From Brachynemurus nebulosus (taxonomy: Eukaryota > Arthropoda > Insecta > Neuroptera > Myrmeleontidae): DNA of 64,000 nt. The notes beneath the pieces were generated by a model. It was not told where the DNA came from, did no database searches, and saw only the letters and a program-made list of their open reading frames with translations. How positions within the stretch are numbered: the first letter of the stretch is position 1; every line of letters starts with the position of its first letter. Location of the stretch: positions 45,626,454-45,690,453 of the forward strand of contig JAPWDM010000005.1 of NCBI GenBank assembly GCA_035578155.1. Reading direction: 5' to 3'. Positions 1 to 11,828 of this stretch are shown in pieces. Made by a program: the position numbers and the translations under genes.

Positions 1-443
1 ATAACGCGAAAACAAATCATCCGATCGATTTGATTCTTATTTCAGCTTCTTTTATATATGTTTCTTCGTGCCATGAACCTCCAGTTTTCCGATCGAATAA
101 AAAATATAATTTTTGCAGACCAAAAACATCAAATTTTCGCTCCTCAAATTTAAAAACTCCACCATTTTGTTAAATTTCAACTTTTTTTTCCAATTGAGGT
201 TCATGGCACGGACAATACCTTCTAGTTTAATAGGCTTTTTGGTTTTTTTGGTTTCTTGGAGCCTTGGGGATCGCGAATAACTCACTGAGTTTTCAATTTT
301 TTAGTCCCAAAATTTTATCATGAGTTTATTATACATATATCAATGAATATATCCCTAAAATATTAAAACATTCCATACAGTAGTTTTCTTTAAAAAATTC
401 CCAAAAATCAGCTTTTTTCAGGCGGTCACACTAGTGGTCCCCC
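1..443 (+). mobile_element. Right part of a TTAA-flanked DNA element (copy of 44491-46137)
   Basis: This stretch closely matches the right half of the element at 44491-46137 in the same orientation. Both end with a terminal repeat reading GTCACACTAGTGGTCCCCC followed by TTAA (444-447 here). The left end lies outside the window. The TTAA target and inverted ends fit a non-autonomous piggyBac-like element; that class assignment is inference. The short reading frames inside are not conserved between the copies and I do not regard them as coding. Confidence 0.7.
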
Positions 444-447
444 TTAA

Positions 448-814
448 ATATATGTTGTATCCCCAACACTCCCGCCATAACTACCGTTCAGTTATGTTTG
501 CTACTTCGCTAAATCTATAAAATCATTGCCAATGAAAATAACTGCTAGTCGATAACTGCTAGTCGATAAATCAGAAGTCTGAAGTATTAACAATTTTTAA
601 ATTAAGGCGTTACATCACTTTGAAAAAAAAAAAAAACAATTTTTTCCTTTTTAACGAATTTTTGAATCGAAGAATCAGCTATTACAGCCACTTTCATTAC
701 GCGACTTGAGTCCGGCACTATGACAGAAATTTGTTTTGAGGTCCCCAGAATTCATAAAAAAGGTTTTTAAACCATTATTCTATATAAACTGGTTACCGAG
801 AAAAATTAATTTTT
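448..814. other. Gene-free stretch with fragment of a dispersed repeat
   Basis: No coding signal. The part around 694-800 shares the string AGAAATTTGTTTTGAGGTCC with 39687 onward and with the reverse complement of the 13270-13320 region. It belongs to the microsatellite-associated repeat family described at 12475-13320. It also holds a short tandem doublet (GATAACTGCTAGTC) near 538-565. Confidence 0.5.
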
Positions 815-1284
815 TATTACTCATGCGGGAGAAGTACTAACTTGGCGCACACATTTCTGTACGCAAAATAGCTGTTTGCCCACTGTACCCTTCCCACATA
901 CTTTTTTACGTGCGGAAAGTAACTTTCCACTCGCAAATTGGCAATAAAACACGCAAAGCCACCTCTTGATTTTTCATTTAATAAATATTTCATAATTATT
1001 TCTATAGAAACCACCAACAAAGTAATTTAAACAATAATTAATTCCAAAAAAAAAGACGAATACACTTAAAAATATTATTTTAAAAAGTAATAAAAATGTC
1101 AAAAATAGTGATAATAATAGAAAAAAGTATGTGAAATTCGTAATAAAAAATAGTATGTGCAACTCATGCGGGATTGTCGATTGCCCACTCAAGCGAATAA
1201 GCGTACTCACTACGTTCGTGCGCTCAACTTCACTTTCGTGGGCAATCGACAATTTCCCGCACTATTGCACAATATACTATTTAT
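815..1284 (-). mobile_element. MITE-like element, copy 1 (inverted relative to 57806-58264)
   Basis: About 460 bp matching 57806-58264 almost base for base in opposite orientation. One end reads CTCATGCGGGAGAAGTAC. The other carries a long internal inverted repeat built on ATTGTCGATTGCCCAC (about 1173-1255). The flanks at 1278-1330 continue a repeat that is uninterrupted at 40008-40060, so that locus is an empty site showing a discrete insertion here. Family not recognised. Small ORFs in both copies look conserved only because the whole element is near-identical. Confidence 0.7.
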
Positions 1285-4200
1285 AAACGGAAATTCGCTA
1301 TATTATGCAGAATGCTGCGACAGGGGTATCTTTTATTGGCTTCAATTATACATTTACATCTCTAGAATGACACTCGAAAGGAATTATGAGAAAGCGTCTG
1401 TGTTCGCGCCATACCATGAATCCCAGTGTACCACAGACACTATAAAAAGTCTTGTTTTGATTGGGTTATTCGTTACGGAGCAAAAGGCTTGATATAAATG
1501 AACTTTTTCATGTTAACTGATTCGCAAATAGTTTTTAGCAATAGTTTCAATACTTTTCATTGATTTTGAACAAATTGTGTGTTAAATCGTAACTGATTTT
1601 TAAAAGTAGGCGTGGATATTTCATATATACATTTCATAAATTTAATAATGAATACTTATAAACCGAACCAAATATTTGTTGAATAAAATTAATTTCGTTT
1701 TAAAAATAAACATTCTGATTAACATTTTTTATTCATTTCTATACGTCTACCAATTTCTGAATAACATAGCCGCAAATATTATATACATAAGTATATTATT
1801 GTATAAGCTTTGAAATAATACAATTTCTCATTACAATACATTATAATAGATTAAATTCTAACTATAACTAACCAAATACTTACTCATTTATTATGCAAAT
1901 ACAAATTACAAATTATAAAATTAAAAAAAAAAAAAATTAAATACATTTATTTTAGCTAGGTCATTAAGACAGAGGCGCGGAGTCATAGGACGGGTCATTT
2001 TCATTTCTATAACTTTTAAAAAAAGAAACTATAATCCCTCCTATCATCTTACTGAAAGTGATCGATAACGGAACAAATTTTTTCATCTATTAAATATTCG
2101 TTAGGAAGTATTCGTTTTCGGAGGTGTCACAACACCTCATAAAATTATTTCTAGCTACGTTCATGATAAGAATTTGAACAAAATATATGTGATATAATGA
2201 TTAGGAACAACAAAAAAAGGCAACATTGAAATCATGTTTAGTTTTTTTTTTTTTTTTTTTAAATAAAATATTACTATCTAAATATAAAATCGGTGTTGGT
2301 ATTATTTTTCTATTTTAATTAAAAAAAAATAGTATATTTTTTTAAAAATATAAAAATTATATTAATAGTCTACAGGATGGGACAACACTTATTGCCAAAA
2401 TCAGATAAAAAATAATTCAATATAAGTAGCGGTTAATTGTTTGAAATTCCTGGCCAATGCGTGTAAGTACATATGCACACAGGAATCTATAATGTTAACA
2501 AAAAGTACTTAACCCATTAGTGACCACAATATTACACATAATATGGTGGGGAACGCAACTTTAAGGGTAATTTTCTTAACTAAAGGAATTTAAGTAAATA
2601 AAATAACAATGGGGTAATTTTCTCCGAACCATTCTCTCTCTTCCTGTATATAAATTGCCATTAAAAAACTTTTGAAGTTTTATAAGTATTTAAAAAAAAG
2701 ACCTGGAATGCATAATGCAGGTTACCACAAATTTTTGGATCGATTTCTAAATATATTATAATTTTAAAAACCTTCAAGAAATGTTAATAAAAATATGTTT
2801 GAAGGACTACACATGAAATCATTGATAGAAATAAATATTAAAATAAAAAATTTTGTAGAGAATTGATAATCATAGAGTAGATACCTTGTAGAAATCTTGT
2901 TGCTAACTTGGTGAATGACAAGTAAAGATAATTACTTAAACAAAAAAGGAATGAAATGCTTTTTATAATTTGGGAGTACTATAATATACCATATGAATTA
3001 TTTTATGAATTTTAACAAACTAAATAAAAATATAGCAAAAACATTACAGGTATTTTAAAAAAAAAAATTTTGTATGCAGATTTTTCTAAACACAATGAAA
3101 ATTATATTTTCCTAATAAAAATGACATGGTATTTTTAGGTAATGTAACTATTTTTATCTTCGTAATGACAATTTTTAAAAGTCCAGAATAATAAATAGGT
3201 TTAGAAAGAGGACCATTAATCTTTTTAGTTCGTTTTTTGTTAACCTTATATTTGTTTTAAGTACTTCTGATAAATTTACTTCTTCCCAGTACTTTTATAC
3301 TAGGAAGGATACACGGATCAACCTTGGGGATTTACTTAATAATCCCATTTTAGATTTTCATGTAAAATTTCATTAAAATCTGACCAGTAGAAATAGGAAC
3401 GGGATCTTATGGGTTCACCATAATTTCCATAGATATACTAAAACATATTTTTATCTATAAATTTGAATCATCTTGTATTGTTCAAATTTTATAAACAGAG
3501 TGTTTATACAAATAATATTAATATATTATTCCATATAGTTAATATTCTAAAACAAAAAACAAAAAAACTGGAAATATATACATATGTGGTTGGTAAGTTA
3601 GGTATTTACACTCAAGTGATTCGAATATTTATTTATATGTATTTAATTTCAAATTATATGAGCATTTAACCATAACTCATTACTCATTAGTTACAACTAT
3701 TTAACTTTTAAGCTAATTAAATAGAATTTGTTAAAAATATGAGCACATTTTTTCACAAATTTAATAAAAATAAATTACCACAAGTAATTGCTTTATCATC
3801 TGTATAAAAATTCTTTCTTTTAAATTTCAACTCATTCATAAATTTAAACAATTAGCATTTAAATAAAAGAATAGGAAACGAATAGAAAAATTAAGTAGTT
3901 TTTGAATTTTTAAATGTAATTGTTGATATATTCTTTTTTTTTCGAATATGATAGTGATCATTCAAATTTTTATAAAAATTTTTCATAATTTTTCTTGTTT
4001 TACATGACATTATGAAAATGATAATATCAAAGTTTTCATATTTTATTATTTATTAGGACAAACAAGACCGCACTTTTAATAAATATTTACATATATCAGT
4101 TGTCTTGTTAAAAGAGAATAAATTTTTTAGATAGATAAAATTTTGTTCTAATTTAAATTTATACTTTTAAATAACTATTATTAATTATTTCATTGACGTT

Positions 4201-4466
4201 TCTATAATGTTATAATACCTTATAATTATGTCTTCATTGTTTTTTCTCATTTTAGAATGATATGAAATTTTGTTTTTTCTCTTTACTCTTACTCTTACGT
4301 CTCTAGCTGTTCCAAAAATTGAAAGTTTTTCGAAAACCTACAACTAGATGGAAATCTCATTTTCTTAATTCTAAGAAAGTTGTCTTTTTGATGGTTTTTA
4401 GTTACCTCCATAACTACCTACTTGGCTTTTGGTCACGAAAGTTTATCTAAAAATGCCATCTTTAGA
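1285..4466. other. AT-rich, gene-free stretch
   Basis: Over 3 kb with homopolymer A and T runs and no open frame that resembles a protein family. Apart from the repeat tail at 1285-1330, I see no terminal inverted repeat, RNA gene or tandem array. It is either intergenic DNA or the inside of a large intron. Confidence 0.5.
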
Positions 4467-4470
4467 TTAA

Positions 4471-4817
4471 CACTTTAATGTCCGCAGGTCTACGCGGTAA
4501 ACTTCCCCATGAGCCGACAATATTTTTGAAGAATTAAATGAATAGAAGCTGATATAAATAAATTCACAAAATAATTCAACATGTGGGCACACACACATTT
4601 TTAATAAAAAAACAAAAAACAAAAAAAAACAATAAAAATAAACGCAACATTATATGTATTATATTCGTTTATAACGTCTTAACGTTTAGAAAAATCGTCA
4701 CACAGAGAGTGTGCGGCCAATACCCATCTGCGGTAGCATCACACACACACATATGTGATCGGTCTCTACGGTTGTTCTGGCTATCACACACATGTCGTGT
4801 AATGGTACAGTAAAGTA
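4471..4817. mobile_element. TTAA-flanked MITE (family of 32743-33095)
   Basis: TTAA occurs at 4467-4470 and 4818-4821. The ends are CACTTTAATG on the left and, read inward from the right, ATACTTTACTG. Length 347 bp. The interior shares a stretch on GACAATATTTTTgAAGAA and a GATCGGTCTCTACGG-type motif with the 353-bp element at 32743-33095. The TTAA target suggests a piggyBac-like non-autonomous element. Confidence 0.6.
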
Positions 4818-4821
4818 TTAA

Positions 4822-6128
4822 TACTCCATTTTCTGCTATCATTTCTAAAATTTCGAAGAAGAATTTCTGAACTTTTCATTTATATACGTTCAACTATTCT
4901 AGTTCACAAATCACCTTCTCCACAATTTTGTGTGTTCCCTAACACCATTGTATTCCCGAAACTGTCGATCTCGACACAATTTATATGATCGCATACATAC
5001 CCTCTCCGAAATCCCCGAAAGAAAAAAAGAACAAAAATTCTTATCTCCATTTTCCGATAATAAACAAAATTGTTGATATCATATTTAACTCACATGAAGT
5101 AAGTCATAACAACATAGAGGAGCGTTGTGACGATGGGGCACTAAAAATGAGCTAGTAGGGTGGGGTGGGGCATGTTGTTTGATGATGACAATACCTAGAA
5201 GAAGACAACGATGATTTAGTGAGCGAGCTACATACAAGCCTAGGGTGCTCCACGAATACAACGTTATGTATAGACAGACAGATGTGATACTCTTGCTCGG
5301 CAATCTCTGTCGACCAGAGATAAGACCTTTTCATCTAAGTTAAATGGCTTTCAAGGGAATGGTAAGGGGTGACACAACAGAACAAACCAAGTGAATAAGT
5401 TCAAACGAATTGTCTCATTTTGTATATGCATATACACAAGCAAGCACAAACTCAAGTAATAATAAACATTGACGAAAGTCAGCGAGTGGAAGTCACTCAA
5501 CAGTAAAAGAAAAACTATTCAATTAGTATGGCGTGCTCTGATGTCGTCTCATTTTCTTTCACCGTTGTTCGTTTTCAATTGCATGCGAGGTGCATCAAGT
5601 TGTTTTATCAAGTCAAAGCTTACAAAAGCTTTTGTCGAACTTGTTATAAAACTTGTGCAATAAATTTGATTATCTTTAAATCAAACATAAACAAATGCTT
5701 AGAATTAGAAACAAATAAATCTATGGACGATATGAGTTTGTACAATGCTTGAAAGGTTGGAATTCCATACAGTAATTCTATTTACCAAAAATGATTCTCT
5801 TGACTTCTCTAGTAAGGTAAAAGTTTTCCAAATTTTATTTATGTTGTAAAATTTTAAATTATTCAAAATTTATATTTTAAATATAATAAAAATTTTATAT
5901 TTAAACTGATCTCGAAAGATAGTTTATAAATTTTATGATATAGGTAGATACATATATATGAATACGTATATAATATAATTAAAGTGATTGTTGAGCAGAT
6001 AGAGATGATTCTAAAATTCATTACTATAGACTCGAAACCAGAGGTACCCAAAGGACTACCCGCGGGCCATGTGCGACAAACTTCGAACCTGAGACTTGCG
6101 TATGGTGAAACTTTATGAATCAAGGTGA
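4822..6128. other. Gene-free stretch with a GC-richer patch
   Basis: No recognisable gene. The part at 5095-5350 is richer in G and C than its surroundings and includes a GGGTGGGGTGGGG run near 5157. Short frames on both strands there lack protein-like composition. It could be regulatory or an untranslated exon of a gene outside the window; the sequence does not decide. Confidence 0.35.
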
Positions 6129-6130
6129 TA

Positions 6131-6445
6131 CAGTCGACTCTCGTTAATTCGAAACTAGAGGGACTCTTAAAATATTACGAATTATCAAGTGTTTGAAATA
6201 TCAAATGGTTCAAAATCAATTAAAATGTACACTGCAACTTTGAATTGTCGAGTGTTTGACGCCGATGAGTTCAAATTAACGCGTCGTTTTGTTACGTAGC
6301 AATGATTTTTTCGTTCCAATTACCAAGTGCATAAAATGTATTGATTTAGTTCGAAATATAAAGAGATTTTATAGGGAACTCGTGATAACTTTGAATTAAA
6401 AAGAGGTTCGAATTATCGCAGGTTTGAATTAACGAGAGTGGACTG
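6131..6445. mobile_element. TA-flanked MITE, pogo/mariner type
   Basis: Terminal inverted repeats read CAGTCGACTCTCGTTAATTC on the left and CAGTCCACTCTCGTTAATTC inward from the right, with TA dinucleotides at 6129-6130 and 6446-6447. Length 315 bp, no ORF. The CAGT..CTCGTTAATTCGAA end is typical of MITEs mobilised by Tigger/pogo-type transposases (family knowledge). Confidence 0.8.
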
Positions 6446-6974
6446 TACCTATTTTTTTGTATTCAAATTTTATCTAGTTAGCTGTTAGCGATTTACTGAC
6501 AGGTGTCAACTTCAAGGTTTTAAATGGAACATGGTACACAGGCATCAGGGCCGGATCATCGCATAGACAAATGAGACAAATGACTAAGACCCGGTCTATT
6601 TTGAGTATTTAAACCAATATTTGAGATTTGTTTTAGTTTTTAATATTATTTAGTTTTGTTTTATTTATTGTTTTATACTTTTTGTGTGCTCTATATTTTA
6701 GGGGGTGGGAGAGGCTCGGTAAGCAGAAAATATCTAGGGCCTTAAAATAGGTTAATCCGTCTCTCCACACTTTTTAAACGTTAGAGAAATATTTAAAGAC
6801 TATTCTTTAACTTTGAATAGATTTCTTCTAGCTTGGAAACATTTCCGCCATTAATTGGAATAACATTACGTCATGTAATGTGAAATATCGTTTTCTGACC
6901 ACTTCAGAATATCTAAACTTTTTAAGTATTAGAGAAATTAAAAATCACAAAGTGATTGAAAAAATTATCAAATT

Positions 6975-7045
6975 GGATCGGCGAGGATTCGAGCCCAGGA
7001 TCTCCCGGTAACTAGCCAGGTGTCTTGCCACTAGACCAACGATCC
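6975..7045 (-). pseudogene. tRNA-like sequence, left arm, degraded
   Basis: Mirror copy of 7164-7234. The acceptor and D arms are kept and the anticodon stem is slightly better paired (CCTGG/CCGGG, loop CTAGTTA). The T stem is broken because CCTCG replaces CCCAG. It is therefore probably not a functional tRNA. Confidence 0.6.
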
Positions 7046-7163
7046 TCTGTTCGGCAGCCGCCCCAATCCGACAACCATTCAACCACTGTTGCTCGCATTA
7101 GAGAGAGTACCAATACACATAAGTGGTTGAATGGTTGTCGGATTGGGGTGGCTGTCGAACAGA

Positions 7164-7234
7164 GGATCGTTGGTCTAGTGGCAAGACATCTGGCTAGTTA
7201 CCGGGAGATCCTGGGTTCGATTCCCAGCCGATCC
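7164..7234 (+). tRNA. tRNA-like sequence, right arm (possible pseudogene)
   Basis: Folds as a cloverleaf of 71 nt: acceptor GGATCGT with CCGATCC (one mismatch at the last pair), D arm GTCT/AGAC, anticodon arm TCTGG/CCGGG with loop CTAGTTA, and T arm CTGGG/CCCAG with loop TTCGATT. The loop would give anticodon AGT, but U at position 37 is unusual and the body resembles tRNA-Glu (GGTCTAGTGGC) rather than tRNA-Thr. A T6 run follows at about 7245. A tRNA-derived element or a diverged tRNA gene are both possible. tRNAscan-SE scoring would decide. Confidence 0.5.
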
Positions 7235-7810
7235 AATTTGATAATTTTTTCCAATCACTTTGTGATTTTTAATTTACATTTGGATTTTGGTCATACTAAT
7301 CAAAGAAATCGAGTGCTTAAAGTTTCAATTTAGCTAAACGATAAGTGAACATATGAATACTGCGTATGTTTAAATGCGGACAAAAGTTCGTCATACGTAG
7401 TAATGTTTCACAAGCACTCGATAATATTTGAAATTGAAATATATTAGAGAAATGTTTAAAAATAATCCTTTAACTCTGAATAGATTTCTTGTAGCCTGGA
7501 ATCATTTCCGCCATTATCTGGAATAATATTCCGTGTAAAAATGTTGTTTTCCGACCACTTGGTCGAGAATGTAATTTTAATAAATATAGACACTAAGGGT
7601 CGAATGATCGCATATAGGCAAACGAGACAAATAGCTAGGGCCCGGATTTTGAAGAGTCCGGTCAGACTGTCAATTTTGAATACTTGAATCAATATTTGAG
7701 ATTTATTTTAGTTTTTCACATTATTTTTGTTTTATATTTTTTGTGTGCTCAATAGAGAGGAAGAGGGGCCCGATAAAAATATATCTAGGATCCCAAAGTG
7801 GTTCATTTTT

Positions 7811-8376
7811 TTCAGGAAAATTTCAGTAAAATTAGTTTTTTCAGAATATTCTATACCTAAACTTGAAAAGAAAAGTAAAAGTCAAAATTCAATCCTGTAG
7901 CGAGATATGATATTAATGTAGGCCATACCTAATTTTGGAAACTATGTAAAGTTTGGCTTTTGTTAAAAAAAAAAACAGTCAGGACATTTTTTTGAAACAA
8001 GACGCACGTATAAAATTTTAATATATTTTTTGTAATTTAAAGTAATATGTTTTATAATCATTTTGTGCTACATAAATAATAAATAAAATAATTTAATTTA
8101 GTAGTGAATTTGGATATTTTGTTGAAAAAGAAAAATATAATCTTTAAAATTGAAATATTACCACTATCACTACAATCCACCTTTATTAAAAAATACTATA
8201 TCTACAGTCGGAAATAAAATCTTATCCTTCAAGTCGTTTTCGAGACGCTGCCTAATGAAGACATCCATGCGACATTCCGTACTACAAGGCCATTCCTAAA
8301 TGGCCCTGCTCACAACTGAAGACGCAGTTTAATATATAATTTATTTCAAACAAATAAATAATCACGAGAAATTACG
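7811..8376. other. AT-rich, gene-free stretch
   Basis: No gene, RNA or repeat structure recognised between the duplicated block and the TA-flanked element beginning at 8379. Confidence 0.5.
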
Positions 8377-8378
8377 TA

Positions 8379-9167
8379 CACGGAGAGAAAAATCCTATAA
8401 TTTTTGTAGAGAAAATTTCAGAAAAATTACTATGTTCCCCTATAATCCGTGCGCGATCGACGACCAAAATAAAAAATATGTGCTAGCATGGTAAAATTTA
8501 ATGTGGTGCTAACACAACTTTTATCACACTCTTATGCATGTATATTATAGTTTAATTCTTGTTGTCGTACTCTTTCATTTGCGCATCTGACTCGCGACCT
8601 TATATTGGTTGCACTGTACCTGTAAAAACATGTATACAAAAATGATGGCCAACAATATAATTCTAATACATATACTAAAGATAGGTAAATAACAAAAAGA
8701 TGAATTAAACGATGACATCATCCTAAGAGAGTGTAAAAGCAACTGACAACTAGCTGCATCAAGGTGCCTGGTGCGAGCTGTCTGACAAAGTTTCTTCCAC
8801 AGTCCACACCTATATGGTTCGCATGTAACCCATGTAACTCGCTGATTGAGGTACATTTCATTACAGCGATCCCAACACAACCAACCTTCTTTCTGTTTTT
8901 TTTCTTTCTATTATTAGCATGTTAGCATGGAAATTTTTTTAATAAACACAATTAAAAATTATTTTTTTGTCGGTAATGGAACTTTTTACTGTGCTGTTTT
9001 ACAAATTTTACGGAGATAATATTACGAAAAGAACATTCCATCCTTTAAATTTTTTATGATTAATTATAATCTTTATATTTTTACCTTACAGAATTTAATA
9101 TGTTCGTCCTTTACACGTCGATTGTAGTGCTGAGCACAGTAATTTTTATAGGAATTTTCTCTCCGTG
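8379..9167. mobile_element. TA-flanked DNA element with CACGGAGAGAAAA ends
   Basis: The ends read CACGGAGAGAAAAATCCTAT on the left and CACGGAGAGAAAATTCCTAT inward from the right, with TA at 8377-8378 and 9168-9169. Length 789 bp. No transposase-like frame inside. The superfamily is not certain; a TA target fits Tc1/mariner-mobilised elements. Confidence 0.75.
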
Positions 9168-9169
9168 TA

Positions 9170-10081
9170 TAAATAACCGTCTAATCCCAAAATTAAATAC
9201 ATTTTAAATCACCTCTGTATCGTATTCATACATCAAACTACCACTACTATGATGCACATATTTTTACATGCGCTCCCACCACCATCATTAGCATCTTGAC
9301 TACCAACTTTACTATACTATACTTATATGATACTGCGATAACATATTATAATTTTGTATACACAATCAAACCACCGAGCAGAAGCCAAAACCACGCGGGA
9401 GTAAGAGAGTGGCAGCGAAAACATGCGACAGAGATAAACAAAGATGGAAGAACCGAGATCAGAGTACGATATTACTTTGTACGTAAATACGTCTCTACAT
9501 CACATATTACATTTTCATTCCTTTAAATCTACCCCCCCGCCTCACTCCCTTTGCCACAACTTCATTCCACAGTTGCTCTATTCCTCATGTATTCCACGTA
9601 TCTTGTTGAAATTTTATTGGACCACTGAACTGAAGTTAATGATTTGTGATTTTTCCGGAAAAGTATTCATTTCATACGTTAAAACTCCATTCTACCAACC
9701 TTAGCTATATAATTGATCAGACCAAAAATCGTGTGAACACACGCAAAAATATATTACTCCATTCAAAACTATAAATTTTAGCGTTTGGAAAACTTAAAAG
9801 TGTACTCGATGACGTTACATTACTAAAAATGTATATTCTTTTAAATAAAACAATATTAGCGATTTATAACGATCCTTTTGACTAAGAAAATCAATCAAGT
9901 GTAAGTTATACTCACGCAAATACGGTTCCCTATAATTAGGGATTGTAGTATCGGTTAACCGATTTACTAATTTACCGGTAAATCACAAAAAATACCCTCG
10001 AAGTTTTTACCGGTAATTTGGTAAGGTAAAAATAATATTTTTAAGATATTTTATAAATTGAAAAAAAATTAGTTATTGAAT
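9170..10081. other. Gene-free stretch with a GC-richer patch
   Basis: 9360-9480 is noticeably less AT-rich than its flanks but gives no family-like protein in any frame. The remainder is AT-rich. Nothing else recognised. Confidence 0.4.
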
Positions 10082-10395
10082 TAGAGATGGTAATCGGGCC
10101 TAGAATTTTAAGGGTCCCTTCAGGTAAGAATTTCTAAAAACGTTGTGAGTGAAATTTTTTTACGGAAATGGGAGCAGGCGGGAATGGACAAATATTTCGG
10201 AAGTGTTACATTTCTATATTTATTTCCCGGGAAGACCCAAAATGATAAATCGAATCTCACCGGGAACGAGACTAATTTTAAGAAAATGGGTGGTAGTAAA
10301 AATTTTACTACGGGAATGAGAGTGAACGGGAGTGCTAAGTAAAATCGGAAGTGGGCGGGAACGGGTTCAGAAAATCACTCCCGTTCCCATCTCTA
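10082..10395. mobile_element. MITE with TAGAGATGG ends
   Basis: The left end reads TAGAGATGGTAATCGGG and the right end inward TAGAGATGGGAACGGGAGTG. The interior is rich in CGGGAAYG-type motifs on both strands. Length about 314 bp. No clear target duplication, so the superfamily (hAT would be one guess) is open. An open frame spans part of the element but resembles no family. Confidence 0.6.
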
Positions 10396-11299
10396 TATAT
10401 TGAATATAAATGTGCACAATCAGATTACCCCTTATAAAATGATTATAAGAGGTAACCTAATTGCTTTCTTTTGAAACGAAAATTTCCTTTAAAACCTTAT
10501 ACAACACGCTTGAAATTTTTTTCTTTTCCCAATTTTCATAATTTTTCCCGTTTAGTTCAATGATTTCCACCACCGTTCCTCCTTGACTGCATTATGTGGA
10601 CTTTTTTGCTTTTCTTGAAAATTGTGTCTGTTGTAAGTATATATGAAAAATAAATAAGATGTTGAGACAAGATATTCGCCCGAAAACGACATTTACAAGT
10701 GTAATGCGACATACGATATTGTACACATACATACACACATGCATATCTTCGGTACAAACATACTATACGAACTTTAGGCCACGACGAAGACGACAAACGA
10801 ATGTGAATATTTCAGTGTAATACGCCGAGTGAACGCGCGGCAAAGCGGGTGAAACCGCACAACGAAGAATAACTTGGAAAATTTTAAATTTTTTCTATAA
10901 AATATATTTTACTTTTGAATACTTGCAAAATACTACACTGGTATACTGCAAGTAGAAAATATATTATGAATATCTTACAAACATTTATTATATTTTCATA
11001 CAGAAAAATTTAAACTTATTTTTGAATACTATTTTACCAAAAAATTATGCAGTATCTATAATTGTTTTAAATTGCCAACTGCCTCTAAAAGTATTAGAGA
11101 GTAAAATTTATATAAATCTAAAATCATTCTTTCCCTCTCACCAAACTATTTCACTGCCTATTCGAGATTTCGAAAAAACTAAAAATTCTGTAAAGTGTAA
11201 AGAATTACAGTGCATCCAGAAGTCGGTGATAAATGAGTTGAGGCAGTATTCCAGTCTAGAATTTTAAAAGAATCGATTTTTTGTTTATTTATACCCATT
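10396..11299. other. Gene-free stretch
   Basis: 10557-10870 is mildly GC-richer and includes CGCGCGG near 10835. Otherwise the interval is AT-rich with no recognisable gene, RNA or repeat. Confidence 0.4.
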
Positions 11300-11303
11300 T
11301 TAA

Positions 11304-11824
11304 CTCGGGAATTCCCAGTGTCACCTCTAGGTGACAATGATTTGTGATTTCTTTTTTTACAGACAATATAACAAATTTTACAAATAAATGTGTTACGACT
11401 ATAATGTTAATACTTAGTAGTATTCATGGTTTTAATTTGGCAACACTGAAGTTATGTTAACGGTCAAATTAATTCTGTTGTTTCAAACGATTTGCTGTTT
11501 TATTGCACGTGAGTGTATCTTGAGGTATTTTCGCTGTTATAAAAATGTCTAAAAAGTAGGTACTGTTAATATTGTTATAACAAATTATTATTTAAGAATC
11601 AAGCTTATAATGAAAGTGATTTTTTGCCGGTAATTTCATACTATTTTATCAGTTCATATTACAAATAACGGCCCGTATGACCTATAATTGACACGCCATT
11701 TAAAAAAAAACTGAAGGGTATTTTTTTTCAATTATTTATTTTTTATATGTTGAGTACCTAAAGATAAAAACTAGCACAAAATAAGAATATTTTGTCGATA
11801 GATCGCGGCTTGGGAATTATCGAG
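11304..11824. mobile_element. TTAA-flanked MITE with CTCGGGAATTCCCA end
   Basis: TTAA at 11300-11303 and 11825-11828. Ends are CTCGGGAATTCCCA and, inward from the right, CTCGATAATTCCCA (12 of 14 match). Length 521 bp, with no coding remnant. piggyBac-like by target site (inference). Confidence 0.6.
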
Positions 11825-11828
11825 TTAA

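Larger units (their letters stand above)
6935..7275. repeat. 341-bp near-perfect palindrome with opposed tRNA-like arms
   Basis: The left arm is 6935-7087, the right arm 7122-7275, and the spacer 34 nt. Each arm contains a complete 71-nt tRNA-like sequence (minus strand on the left, plus strand on the right) followed outward by a T run that could stop RNA polymerase III. The arms differ at scattered positions, so the two halves have evolved for some time since forming. Confidence 0.85.
6549..7810. repeat. Duplicated block in which two modules flank a tRNA-like palindrome
   Basis: Module A (6549-6770, begins CAGGGCCGGATCATCGC, a hAT-like end) recurs diverged at about 7595-7810. Module B (about 6781-6910, with ATTTCCGCCATTA) recurs at about 7440-7562. 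Both second copies are in the same orientation, but the order is A, B, palindrome, B', A'. This suggests partial duplication of a composite element. The copies share many runs of 15 to 25 bases but have drifted. Confidence 0.6.

Noticed and set aside
817..1252. Similar small proteins predicted at 817-1252 and 57813-58266 looked like a duplicated gene
   Set aside because: The DNA of the whole element is near-identical in both copies, on all frames and in non-coding parts, so the shared frames follow from recent transposition and not from selection on a protein.
1157..1492. 111-codon open frame on the plus strand
   Set aside because: It crosses the border between a MITE and its flanking repeat, so it cannot be an old gene, and it resembles no protein family.
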